This document shows, one piece after another, positions 43,531 through 55,207 of a DNA stretch of 64,000 nt. Every line of letters begins with the position of its first letter. Position 1 is the stretch's first letter. Under the pieces are notes generated by a model, which saw only the letters and a list, made by a program, of their open reading frames with translations, was not told the DNA's origin and ran no database searches. This DNA comes from Artemisia argyi (lineage: Eukaryota; Streptophyta; Magnoliopsida; Asterales; Asteraceae), in NCBI GenBank assembly GCA_030686995.1, contig CM060704.1:109188542-109252541 (forward strand), in the 5' to 3' direction. The translations under genes were made by a program, and so were the position numbers.

Positions 43531-43781
43531 ATGGGGATTTATGCATATATTTATGCATGCGTAAACAAAATAAAAAACATTACTAATGGCCCAATTGAAA
43601 TTTATTATAAAAACATTACTAATTATCGACGACCTCATTTGTTTTGACATTTCCCACAAGTATATTGGACTCAATAAAATGTTTTTGGTTAGTACGGTTT
43701 TTTTATGCACTACTTGGACAAAAGATTGTCTACTTTATTATAAAAATGCTTTCAATATCCATAACTAATGGCCCAATTGAA

Positions 43782-44312
<531 letters not shown>

Positions 44313-44315
<3 letters not shown>

Positions 44316-44515
44316 GGCTTTATTTTCAGAACCTGTTAAGTGCGGGAACTGCGAGAACTCCAATTTTGCATTAGAAAACATGCATGTTCATATAAAACAT
44401 GTATGTTTTCTTACATACACTTTAATACAAATACCAGCGTAACATACAGGTTCATATAAAACCATTTTGCATTGATATGTTGTACTTAACAGGATATTTT
44501 TATTTTAGCTAAACT
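44313..44515. mobile_element. Truncated relative of the 43888 MITE
   Basis: Repeats the left terminal part (GGGGGCTTTATTTTCAGAAC to 'catgtatgttttcttacata') and then diverges. A short reverse end 'tgtacttaacagg' is at about 44485. (TA)n precedes it but none follows, so the right end is eroded. Confidence 0.7.
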
Positions 44516-44709
44516 AGAATCTTAAGCTAGAGTAGTTCGATTTTTCTAGACTTTGACTAAATACGTAGGGACTTAAAGCTCTTGATAGACTTCCGGCGTA
44601 GTAATGATTATTTTTGTTCGGTTGAAGTGTCATTGTTTAGAAAAACGTGTACAGTTACATATATACCCATGTAAAGCTTTGATTCCACCTAAACACCCAT
44701 TTGCATTTA

Positions 44710-44712
<3 letters not shown>

Positions 44713-44794
<82 letters not shown>
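44713..44794. repeat. (TC)n microsatellite
   Basis: 41 TC units. Flanking DNA (44590-44700) belongs to the dispersed 'cttccggcgtagtaatgatt' repeat also in block A. Confidence 0.95.
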
Positions 44795-44797
<3 letters not shown>

Positions 44798-45117
44798 GCA
44801 ATTAATGCACCCTACATAAACTGATAACTTTGCTCGACATCTGTCTTGACCATTGTGCGATTTATTTTATTATTATTTTTTTTGTGCTACTAACACACCA
44901 AAACTCTTTGAACTTTGTATTTTCCAATGCAATAATTGTTTCACTTCTAACTTTTTTGTCTTATATTTAATACACATTCATAACCTTTATACGTAATACT
45001 TATAAAATATATCTTCTTATTTCCCTTATACCCTTTTTATAAACTTATTAAAAAATTCTGAGTTTTTATAAACTTAAAAAAATAAAATAAAAATAAATAA
45101 ATAATATGAATTTATCA

Positions 45118-45271
45118 AAAAAAAAAAAAAAAAAAAAAACAATTTAGTAATCGAGATTTTACAAGATTTAAAAAAAAGTACATTTACAAAAAAAAAAAAA
45201 AAAAAAAAAAGATTTTGTACAGCGATCTTATCCTTTTTATTACAATATCTTTTTCTCTCTCTCTCTCTCTC

Positions 45272-45361
<90 letters not shown>
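45118..45361. repeat. Poly-A, (TC)n and (TA)n cluster
   Basis: A runs at about 45118-45139 and 45189-45210, (TC)n at 45254-45272, (TA)n at 45275-45360. The last adjoins the next MITE. Confidence 0.9.
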
Positions 45362-45366
<5 letters not shown>

Positions 45367-45891
45367 AAGTTAAAATAAAAAGATAAATATCCGTAAAAAG
45401 AATAAAAAGAAATTTTTTTAAAAAAAATTCTCGAAAAATTCCAAAAAAATTCCACAAGATCGGGTATGTTGGTGGACAAAACTTTTGTAAAAGAAGTTTT
45501 TCAAATTTTGAGTTTTTATACGTTTTTTTTAATGCACAAAAAACGAATTTTAATGCGCAAAAAAAATTTTAATTCACAAAAAAAAATTTTATGCACAAAA
45601 TTTTCAAGTTGTTTTAGTTAGACGCGCAACGTTATTTTGATGAAAAAAAGTCAAAAGAAGTTGCGTCAAAAAACGATTTTTCGATGCACAAAAAAGCTAT
45701 TTAATGCACAAACGTATTTTTTTATAACTTTTTTTCGCATAAAGTATCCACTTTTATAGATAAACTTCCTTTACAACTTTTTCATGCACCAACATACCCG
45801 ATCTTGTGGAATTTGTTTGTAATTTTTCGAGAACATTTAAAAAAAAATCGTTTTATTCTTTTAACGGAAATTTTTCTTTTTATTTGATCTT

Positions 45892-45897
<6 letters not shown>
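45361..45897. mobile_element. MITE with terminal inverted repeats of about 110 bp in (TA)n
   Basis: Left AGGGTAAAG and right CTTTACCCT are exact complements. The inverted repeat extends inwards through 'ttctcgaaaaattcc' and 'cacaagatcgggtatgttgg', and pairs with 'ccaacatacccgatcttgtg' at 45788-45807. Total is about 537 bp, AT-rich, without ORF. (TA)n tracts flank both sides (45275-45360, 45897-45960). Confidence 0.85.
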
Positions 45898-45962
<65 letters not shown>

Positions 45963-45964
<2 letters not shown>

Positions 45965-46355
45965 GGGTAAGGATCCAGTAAGAAGAAAACTTAAAATGAG
46001 AAAGATGAGAAATAACTATAACTACATATTTGAGATACGTCGACTTGATTTAGATGTATTTCTATTCATTTAGATGCACCCCAATTACATTCGAAAGTAA
46101 TTTTGAAGTGAAAACGATGCAAAGTAGTACTTGCAACAAATTAGACACTCAGAGGACGAAAAATACGTAGGATTTTTCTCACATGCTAAAATGCATCTAA
46201 TATATGTATATGCATCTAATTTTTAGCTAGAAAATATATTATGGTGCATCTAAAAGATTAGGGATGCATATAATTCAAGTCGACGCATCTCTAATATATG
46301 CTTATAGTTATTTCTCATCCTTCTCATTTTAAGAGTTTTTTTCATTCGATCCTAA

Positions 46356-46359
<4 letters not shown>
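45963..46359. mobile_element. Second MITE in the same (TA)n array
   Basis: The left 'agggtaaggatccagtaaga' and 'cttaaaatgagaaagatgag' pair with the right 'ctcatccttctcattttaag' and 'cattcgatcctaagtct'. The inverted repeat is about 100 bp with mismatches and continues to GTCGACTTGA against TCAAGTCGAC. The interior contains repeated 'gatgcatcta' words. (TA)n is on both sides. It shares only the AGGGTAA start with the neighbouring MITE. Confidence 0.85.
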
Positions 46360-46435
<76 letters not shown>

Positions 46436-46729
46436 CTATATCTTTTTCTATATGTGAGGACGGACAGAACTCTTATACACCATTTAATACAGTAATAGTA
46501 AAGGACTAATGGTGCAAAAGTTTGTTGCAAACGGTCGTTAGCTAACGGAAAAAACTAACGACAGTTAGCCAGAGGGACCAAACCCATATGCATCGCACGG
46601 GCATTGTTTACTATCATAATAAATAGTTGTATAACTTAGCCGGATGTATTAATATTAGTTACTTCCAATAAAAAACGATCGAGTCAATACCAAAATAAAT
46701 AGACAAAAAATATTACGTAAAAAATACAT
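46360..46729. other. (TA)n and spacer before block A2
   Basis: (TA)n runs to about 46433. Then unique DNA contains TTAGCTAACGG and the phrase CATATGCATCGCACGGGC, related to CCATTTGCATCGCACGGGC in block A (4078 and 46962). No gene. Confidence 0.6.
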
Positions 46730-46801
46730 CTTAAAAGATTACATGTCAATAGACTATTTTAAATACCTATCATGTTTACAAAATGTATGCTACCACGACA
46801 A

Positions 46802-46803
<2 letters not shown>

Positions 46804-46885
<82 letters not shown>
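46804..46885. repeat. (TA)n microsatellite
   Basis: Allele-like longer version of the tract at 3935-4001. Confidence 0.95.
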
Positions 46886-46887
<2 letters not shown>

Positions 46888-47243
46888 GACAAAAATACGT
46901 CTCGAATATAAAATTACGAAAATAAAAGACGGGTATTAAACTTTGAAAACTTCTATACATCCCATTTGCATCGCACGGGCTTTCATGACTATGAACATTT
47001 AGATCGAGCCCGTGTGCATCGCACACGTCTGAATGCCTAGTAATAATTAAAAATAGAGTACTAATTGTAATTTAATTTTAACAAATATACGTAGTAGTTT
47101 TTTTGAACCTTCTAGAATGTACATCTTATATTTGGACTTTGGGAACGAATCCTTTTAGTTTTTGACTTTGCAAATTCATAATATTAATGGTTCATGAAAT
47201 TTGGGACTTTTTAGGCAAGAAGTACTCGATGTCTATAAACACG

Positions 47244-47330
47244 TATGCGCAAAGTCAAGAAACTTGACTTGATGCTTTGGTGTGGCCGTGGGGATATTAC
47301 CATGCCTGCTTGTTTAAGAAACTGGAATTA
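47244..47330 (+). pseudogene. F-box/FBD-LRR-like fragment, copy in block A2
   Basis: Same 28-codon frame as 4360-4446 (MRKVKKLDLMLWCG, CLRNWN, stop), with one or two changed residues. Confidence 0.45.
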
Positions 47331-47334
47331 ATCA

Positions 47335-47478
47335 GTTTCAAGGAGACTCCAACACCTCACCTCCCTCCAACATCTTATCATTTGGAAGTGCCCAGAGATA
47401 AAGGATCTACCAGAAGAGTTGTTGCCTTCACTTTTTAGTTTGGATATCAATCGATGCACAGATGAATTGGAAGAGTAA
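47335..47478 (+). pseudogene. NBS-LRR C-terminal fragment, copy in block A2
   Basis: Same frame as 4450-4593, still open for 47 residues and identical at LQHLTSLQHL and PEELLPSLFSLDI. It is cut off by the same upstream stop. Confidence 0.6.
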
Positions 47479-48353
47479 GACAAGTAAAAGAGGCGTATAT
47501 TGGCCCCTTATCTCCTATATCCCACATGTAGAAGAGGTTCCTTATCTCCAGTTAGTCATGCTCTTTGCAAAAATCATTTACGTATTGCTTTTTTTTTTTT
47601 TTTTTTAATTATGAAGTATCTACCTCATTTGATAACTTCTTGTTTAAGAACGCAGATGGAATTTTATTGATTATTGATATTTTGGATTATCCTTTTAATA
47701 ACTTTCGTTTGTATGTATAAAGTATAAACAAACAACCAATGTTAATCGCCATTCATGATTATTTTGACTCGATACTGGAATGAATGTTACACCATTATGT
47801 AGAATTATAGCTTTAACAACATGGGACTGATGCCAGAGATGGAAATTATAGCTTCAACATTTTTTATAGGGTACTGTTAACGGGACGGGGGTGGCCCACC
47901 TGCCCCCTTTGACTTTTCCCATTTTTCCCTCGACAGTTTTAAGCGTTTGACATATTAAACTTTATATTTTCTTTTCCGCACTTTCAGGTTTATAGCTTTT
48001 TGATTAAAAAAAAAAAAAAAAAACGTCTTTATAATAAAAGTACCCCCGTCTTTATAACCGCCCCCTTTTTATAAAACCGTATGTCAAAAGTATATCAATA
48101 GCACCCGTGCGTTGCGGCGAGTCAGACGAAAATTTTATTTTCGTCTAACTTATGCATAGCATTATGGTAGTCCGGTTTTGAATGTCGTGGGTTTTAAAAG
48201 TTATTTGGTATGTTAGAGTTTCATTTTAAAGTATACAAAAAAAATAATAATAATTAGTTTCAAGTTATTTGGTATGTTAAAGTTTCATTTTAAAGTATAC
48301 AAAATAATAATAATAATAATTAGTTTCAATTGTATTTTATTAACAATATGCAT

Positions 48354-48386
<33 letters not shown>

Positions 48387-48590
48387 AAAGAAAAACATTA
48401 TTTCAGTGTGTTTGTGGGAAAATGTTAAATATACACACGTTTAATGTCATAAATTACACGTATGGAAAACCATAAATGTGATAAGTATAAACCAACACCC
48501 CGGTGAGGGATATTTCTGAAAATGCCCCACAAGTACAAGGGTGCCAACCCTATGGCCTATATGTCAAAAACCACACACAACAAAGCACAA

Positions 48591-48633
<43 letters not shown>

Positions 48634-48786
48634 AACGGCGGGTTAGATGTTAATTGTTGGCTCGAGTTAGTGTCGCATCCTCGGGCAGAGATACCAACCG
48701 CGAGCCTCTCCTTGGGGGATAACCCCACTCCTATTCCCGATTCGCCTGATATCATTAGAGCTTCTGGTTCCCAAGTGAGGACTTCC

Positions 48787-48791
48787 CGGTT
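48787..48791. repeat. Target site duplication CGGTT, left of LTR element
   Basis: CGGTT here and at 57111-57115. The empty paralogous site in block A1 (about 5988-5992) has it once. Confidence 0.95.
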
Positions 48792-49150
48792 TGTTGATAT
48801 AAATAATTGACTAAAAACATTATTCATATCTTTCGATATCTCTAAGTTTTGATAATCACAAAACGAAAACTCATCAAACCAAAGGTTATGACGTAAAAAA
48901 GTATTTAGTAGTAAATACTCACTTTCACCATTTAATCACTTAAGGTATGAATAAACAAAGTGATTAGTGCATTATAAGATCAAAGGAAATCTTGTCTTAA
49001 GAACATAACATTTTATAAAATGTTTTTAACATTTTATACATATTTGTAAATCATTTTTGGTATAGCTTTATTAAACCACAAAAATGTGATTTCAAATTTC
49101 CAACCAAAAAGGGCAAATTTTATCCAGAAAAACTTTTCAAACGTTCAGGA

Positions 49151-49224
49151 GGGCGGCCCCCTTAATTTTACTAGGCGGCCCCCTTAATCATTAAGGGGAC
49201 CGGCCTACAATTAAGGGGACCGGC
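49151..49224. promoter_or_regulatory. GC-rich palindromic module in 5' LTR
   Basis: Two direct copies of GGCGGCCCCCTTAAT are followed by two inverted copies of ATTAAGGGGACCGGC. They are 28 bp upstream of the TATA box, in a region that is otherwise AT-rich. The position suggests an upstream promoter element. Its function is inferred. Confidence 0.6.
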
Positions 49225-49251
49225 ACGCTCCCGAACAGTATTTTCTGGCCC

Positions 49252-49259
49252 TATAAATA
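49252..49259 (+). promoter_or_regulatory. TATA box of 5' LTR
   Basis: CTATAAATATT fits the plant TATA consensus and is located where U3 should end. Transcription would start about 25-30 bp further on, near 49285. The 3' LTR has ATATAAATATT (55668) with a C-to-A change just before it. Confidence 0.7.
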
Positions 49260-49689
49260 TTGGATCATTCCACATATTTTTCTTACCTTTTTGCACCAGA
49301 AACTTTCTGATCTAAACATCCATTTCCTTTCTCTAAAAATCCTTTGATCTTATATACTTTGATCTTTGTTTCAAAGTGATTCAAGCCTCAAAATTCAAAG
49401 TGCAAAGAGAAGAATACTTCTATTAGAAGTATTACAACTTAGTATCATCTTGCTATCTAAGTTGCTTGTTTATATTTTCTTGTAAATCTTTCATTCTTTG
49501 GTGAATAAGGTGTATGTATTAGTTAGCTAGATTTAGTTGAAGAATCTAGAATTGTTGTAAGTGTAAAGTGGAACTTGAAGTGAAGAAGAAGGGTTAGATA
49601 GTATTGGTGATAGGAGATTGTAGCAATAGGGACTTGTTGTGAAGATATTGAGGGTTCCAAGTGAAGAAGACTAGAAGACATTAGTAGAT

Positions 49690-49985
49690 TAAAGTTGTGA
49701 AGACTTTAGTGGCTTGAAGGTGTGAAGACATTAGTGACTTGAAGGTGTCAAGACATTAGTGGCTTAAAGGTGTGAAGACATTAGTGACTTGAAGGTGTCA
49801 AGACATTAGTGGCTTAAAGGTGTGAAGACATTAGTGACTTGAAGGTGTCAAGACATTAGTGGCTTAAAGGTGTGAAGACATTAGTGACTTGAAGGTGTCA
49901 AGACATTAGTGCCTTAAAGGTGTGAATACATTAGTGACTTGAAGGTGTCAAGACATTAGTGCCTTGAAGGTGTGAAGATACTTGT
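49690..49985. repeat. 50-bp minisatellite in 5' LTR (two alternating 25-bp halves)
   Basis: Half-units GACTTGAAGGTGTCAAGACA+TTAGT and GGCTTAAAGGTGTGAAGACA+TTAGT alternate. There are five copies of the first half-unit in this LTR, with the last repeats diverged (CCTTAAAGG, GAATACA). It lies downstream of the TATA box, so it would be in the transcript leader. Confidence 0.9.
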
Positions 49986-50649
49986 GGTGTGAAGAAGTAT
50001 TGAAGTAGTGCAAAGGTGTGAAGAAGAAGTGGTGTGATATTTGGTGTGAGATTGGTTCTAGCTACGATTAGAACTCGACATCTTGCTTTGTGTCGTTAAT
50101 TGGTGTAAGCTTTTGGTGTGTACGGTTTTCTCCGCCATAAGGGAGGTTATTGACTTAGTGAAGAAAACTCTCGAGTTCGGTGCTCGGGGAGTGGAGTAGG
50201 GCAAGGAAGGTGTCCTTGTAGCCGAACCACTATAAATCCTTTGTCTCTCGGTTTGATCTTTCCATCTCTCACTCTTTGCTTGCTTACTTACTAGCTTTTC
50301 ATATATTGTTAATATTGTGTGTTGTGCATATATTGATTTTACACAAAGATCAAACTAGGTTCCATTTAAAACATTAATTATACTTTAGTAAAATATAAGT
50401 ATAAACAATTACTAAGACACATATATCTATATTAGTACAAACTTGTAATTAAGTGAGATATATGAAATTATAATTTCTATTCAACACTTTAAATAAGTAG
50501 TGTATATATGATATATGTGAATTAGTTTGTATCTATACTTTAGCTTCAAAGGTTTTTACAATTACCATCAATTCTTTGAAAAGCAAATTCTTATTAAACG
50601 AAAAAGACGCAAAACTATTCAACCCCCCCCCCTTCTAGTTTTCCACAAT

Positions 50650-50662
50650 TGGTACCAGAGCC
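50650..50662 (+). other. Primer binding site, initiator tRNA-Met type
   Basis: TGGTACCAGAGCC begins two bases after the LTR and matches the Met-tRNA complement TGGTATCAGAGC, with one T-to-C mismatch. Confidence 0.85.
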
Positions 50663-50714
50663 ACGTCTAGCAAGATTTTTAAAATAGATTGTATTTTAAA
50701 ACTTGTAACGATCT

Positions 50715-51173
50715 ATGGAATTTGAAAAATATTTAGAAGGGGAATTTATGCAACAACCACCATTATTTGAAAATGATCATTTTCTTAAATGGAAAAACAA
50801 ATTTGAAAATTATGTGAAATCAATAGATCTTGATCTTTGGCATATCATTTCAATTGGTGATCTTAAACCAACCAAAATGGATTTTGAAAATCAATATAAT
50901 AACCTTCAAACCAAATTTGATAAAAACACTAAAGCCAAATTACTTATTTTCAAAACTCTACCAAGAGTTGAATATGAAAGATTATTTTCTTATAAAACGG
51001 AAAATGATATTTGGAAATATCTTTTAAAATTTCACCAAGAAAAATGTAAAACCAAAGATGATAAGCTTGATATTGCACATGAAATAGTTACTCTAGAAAA
51101 CCTAATAGATAAATATCTAGTTGAAATAAACACATATACTACTAGTTCAAATATGGTCATTGAAGGACGATGA
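50715..51173 (+). CDS. gag: Gag N-terminal part (Copia/Sirevirus UBN2-like)
   Basis: A 152-residue ORF starting at the first ATG after the PBS. Residues 15-50 carry the Copia Gag signature: PPLFENDHFLKWKNKFENYV, then SIDLDLWHII. The 'PPLF.......W...F..Y..S.D..LW..I' pattern is that of Sirevirus-type Gag. It stops at TGA 51171, a few residues after DKYLVEINTY. A second frame overlaps the end and continues the protein, so this copy has a shift near 51160. The CCHC zinc knuckle expected downstream is missing. Likely role in an intact relative: RNA-packaging capsid protein. Confidence 0.75.
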   Translation: MEFEKYLEGEFMQQPPLFENDHFLKWKNKFENYVKSIDLDLWHIISIGDLKPTKMDFENQYNNLQTKFDKNTKAKLLIFKTLPRVEYERLFSYKTENDIWKYLLKFHQEKCKTKDDKLDIAHEIVTLENLIDKYLVEINTYTTSSNMVIEGR

Positions 51174-51771
51174 AGATGACGTAGATATGGCTTACATGAA
51201 TTTTCTTACTAATGCAAATACAAGTAGTGACGGCAAGGATTGCATGCTCCAAGATCCAAGCAATACTTTAAACAAAACATGGAGCGACATGAACAACAGA
51301 ATTGATCACCGTAGAGCATGTGAAGATTGTACAACTACAAATAAGGTACAATCCAAAACCAAACATTTTTGCTATAATCAATTTATATTAGAATTTTCAA
51401 AACTTGAAAACAATTTCAAGCACTTTTGCAACATTGAATCAAAAACTGTTTTTAAAAATAAATCTTCAACATCCGTTGAAAATAACTTTGAAAAAGAAAT
51501 AATTTTAGAAGATAAAATGTCTAGACTTGAAAGTAATATTGAAATTGATTTTGAATGTAAAAATTGTCAAGACTACAAACATGAAATTAAAATGGAAAAA
51601 GAAAAAGCAAAAATATTGGGTAAATTTGAAAATAGTTCTAAATCTTTAAAATATCTACTTAACATTCAAAAGTCATTTTATGATAAAACCGACTTAGGAT
51701 TTACTGAAGATGATTACTCAACAAATACATCAAAACAAATAAAATTTGTTAAACCTAGTGGAAAAATTTAG
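51160..51771 (+). pseudogene. Gag C-terminal remnant, internally deleted
   Basis: A 203-codon frame, shifted by +1 relative to the upstream gag ORF. It begins with the acidic KDDEDDVDMAYMNF and ends with LLNIQKSFYDKTDLGF and KQIKFVKPSG. The acidic stretch, the Lys/Glu-rich middle and the 'LL..QK...DK..LG' word correspond to the region between the zinc knuckle and the protease in Sirevirus Gag-Pol. Near 51935-51955 the word GPMRIWVP in another frame may be the next conserved remnant. The CCHC box has been lost, suggesting deletion between the two ORFs. Confidence 0.6.
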
Positions 51772-53620
<1,849 letters not shown>

Positions 53621-53625
53621 CAGAT

Positions 53626-53700
53626 GGGCGGCCCCCTTAATTATATAAGGCGGCCCCCTTAATGATTAAGGGGACCGGCCCCTAATTAAGGGGACCGGCC
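53626..53700. promoter_or_regulatory. Internal copy of the LTR palindromic module
   Basis: GGGCGGCCCCCTTAAT twice directly and ATTAAGGGGACCGGCC twice inverted, the same order and spacing as 49151-49224, are found inside the element in front of the extra ORF. Flanking DNA is not LTR-like, apart from faint similarity. A TATA box (53836) follows after 136 bp. Confidence 0.65.
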
Positions 53701-53835
53701 ATCTGATGGTCGAGGAGACTGTTTTCTTTATCACTTTTTGACCCATTTCAGCCTATACTTCCCAAAATTCACAAACATATTTTGTCCAATGCTATCCCTC
53801 AAAATTTGCCTTCCTAAACAACATTTCTCATACAC

Positions 53836-53843
53836 TATAAATA
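53836..53843 (+). promoter_or_regulatory. TATA box candidate before the extra ORF
   Basis: ACTATAAATACCC lies 43 bp before the ATG at 53879, matching the layout of a core promoter. If used, the longer upstream start at 53738 and the ATG at 53861 would be outside or at the edge of the transcript. Confidence 0.5.
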
Positions 53844-53878
53844 CCCTTATTCCATCATTAATGCCATCACACCCAAAC

Positions 53879-54709
53879 ATGTCATCTCCCAACAACCAAA
53901 AACCTAAGGTTTCAAGAACCGCAAGGATCTCCGTCAAACCCGTTTGGAGGAGGAAACTTGATTCTTGTCATAACTCAAGTGATGTTGTTCCAAGTCAACC
54001 AATTACCAAACCTCAAACCCACAAGAATGATTCATCTCACAACCTATCACCCACTCATTCCCTCATTCATGCTTCTTCTTATGATGAGCATGCTCAATCC
54101 CAAAACAATAATCCCAATTTCTCAATCAACACTTCTCATGTTGCTCATTCAACAAAAACACCATCAACTCATGAAACATCTCTTCCACCCATATCATGCT
54201 TTCATGATTACCCAAGCTCAATCATGTCTCCACCACCAAGAGTACCACCACCACATCCTACAACTTCACATGACTCTCCCATGTTGCAAGTTCAAACTTT
54301 CACCCAAGACAACTATCAAGCTCCACCACCATCACCTTCCTCCGAACACTTGAAGTTCGTTGAGGAGCTGAAAGAGGCTCATGAGCTTAGTGCTCTTTTA
54401 GCATTACATCTTGCACAACGCAATTTGGATCCACCACAATCAAGCTCACCATCATCACCACATAACAACAACCAAATTGAGAAGTATGTTAACAATTGCC
54501 CTTGTTGCATCTTCCTTCAACAACAAACCATTGCCTTGAATGAGCACTTCACTTGGATTGAGTATCTTCTTACTAGATCTCAACAAACACCATCACTTGA
54601 ACAACATCAACACCCTCAACCAACAAACCCAACTTCAAACCCACCACCTACAAGTTCCACATCTCCAAGCTCACCAACATCCATCAAACCAAAAGTTTAT
54701 CTCCACTAA
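53879..54709 (+). CDS. Extra Pro/Ser-rich ORF in LTR element (276 residues)
   Basis: The open frame runs from 53738, but the ATG at 53879 (MSSPNNQKPKVSRTAR) fits best with the TATA box at 53836. The N-terminus is basic, including KPVWRRK. A long Pro/Ser/Thr/His-rich, probably disordered stretch follows. A short helical part is near EELKEAHELSALLALHLAQ, and then a CPCC motif with NEHFTWIEYLLTR. The tail is Pro-rich and ends KPKVYLH. The position, after where pol would be and before the polypurine blocks, is that of the env-like or extra ORF of Sireviruses. No signal peptide or transmembrane segment is obvious in the 276-residue version. Its function is unknown. Confidence 0.6.
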   Translation: MSSPNNQKPKVSRTARISVKPVWRRKLDSCHNSSDVVPSQPITKPQTHKNDSSHNLSPTHSLIHASSYDEHAQSQNNNPNFSINTSHVAHSTKTPSTHETSLPPISCFHDYPSSIMSPPPRVPPPHPTTSHDSPMLQVQTFTQDNYQAPPPSPSSEHLKFVEELKEAHELSALLALHLAQRNLDPPQSSSPSSPHNNNQIEKYVNNCPCCIFLQQQTIALNEHFTWIEYLLTRSQQTPSLEQHQHPQPTNPTSNPPPTSSTSPSSPTSIKPKVYLH

Positions 54710-55193
54710 ACCACCAAGCATTTTTATATGCTTATGTTTCTCATTTTCAAATAAAACCTTTCAACCATTTTGGGATTCAAGAAAGTTTGGTGACACTCCT
54801 TGTTAGCACAATAGGATGCTATACTTAACCTTAGTATTCTATAGTTATGGCTTTTGTAACAATGATTATTGGTTGACATAATCATTTCCTATCAATGAAT
54901 GACTTAATATGTATTCCTTATTATCTTTTGCCATGCTTATTACTTGTTGGTATTTTGATATATGCGTTTGCTTTTGCTATGCTTGTGCTTCTAATATTTT
55001 TCTTGCAAGAATTCAATAACTCGAACCCTTGGTGCCCTCAAATGAGGGGGAGCTTGCATCAAGGGGGAGCCTTTACCTTATCGGCTTAAACCTTTTTGAT
55101 TCTACAAAAAGGGGGAGAAGTGAATATAAACTCACTAAATACTTGTCTAAAAATTAATTTTTGGATTTAATGAGTTTAGGTTTTGTAATCATC
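54710..55193. other. 3' non-coding part of LTR element with repeated polypurine blocks
   Basis: Purine blocks GAGGGGGAG (55045), AAGGGGGAG (55061) and AAAAAGGGGGAGAAG (55106) precede the PPT proper. Multiplied PPT-like motifs are a described Sirevirus trait, as far as I recall. No additional ORF. Confidence 0.6.
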
Positions 55194-55206
55194 AAAAAGG
55201 GGGAGA
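55194..55206 (+). other. Polypurine tract
   Basis: AAAAAGGGGGAGA directly before the 3' LTR start at 55208, the plus-strand primer site. Confidence 0.85.
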
Positions 55207-55207
55207 T

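Larger units (their letters stand above)
48792..50647 (+). repeat. 5' LTR (1856 bp)
   Basis: Starts TGTTGATATAAATAATTG and ends TTCTAGTTTTCCACA. It contains a GC-rich palindromic module (49151-49224), a TATA box (49252), a 50-bp minisatellite (about 49735-49960) with five units, and a run of ten C near the end. It is 47 bp shorter than the 3' LTR because of one fewer minisatellite unit and three more C. Confidence 0.95.

Noticed and set aside
45074..45479. Long minus-strand ORFs rich in IYIY and F
   Set aside because: They are translations of (TA)n, (TC)n and poly-A tracts. The same holds for ORFs at 3838-4141, 21759-22118, 42730-43116, 43644-44016, 46298-47026 and 52563-52769.
49690..49985. 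CRISPR-like array
   Set aside because: Repeats are contiguous alternating half-units without unique spacers, inside a plant LTR.
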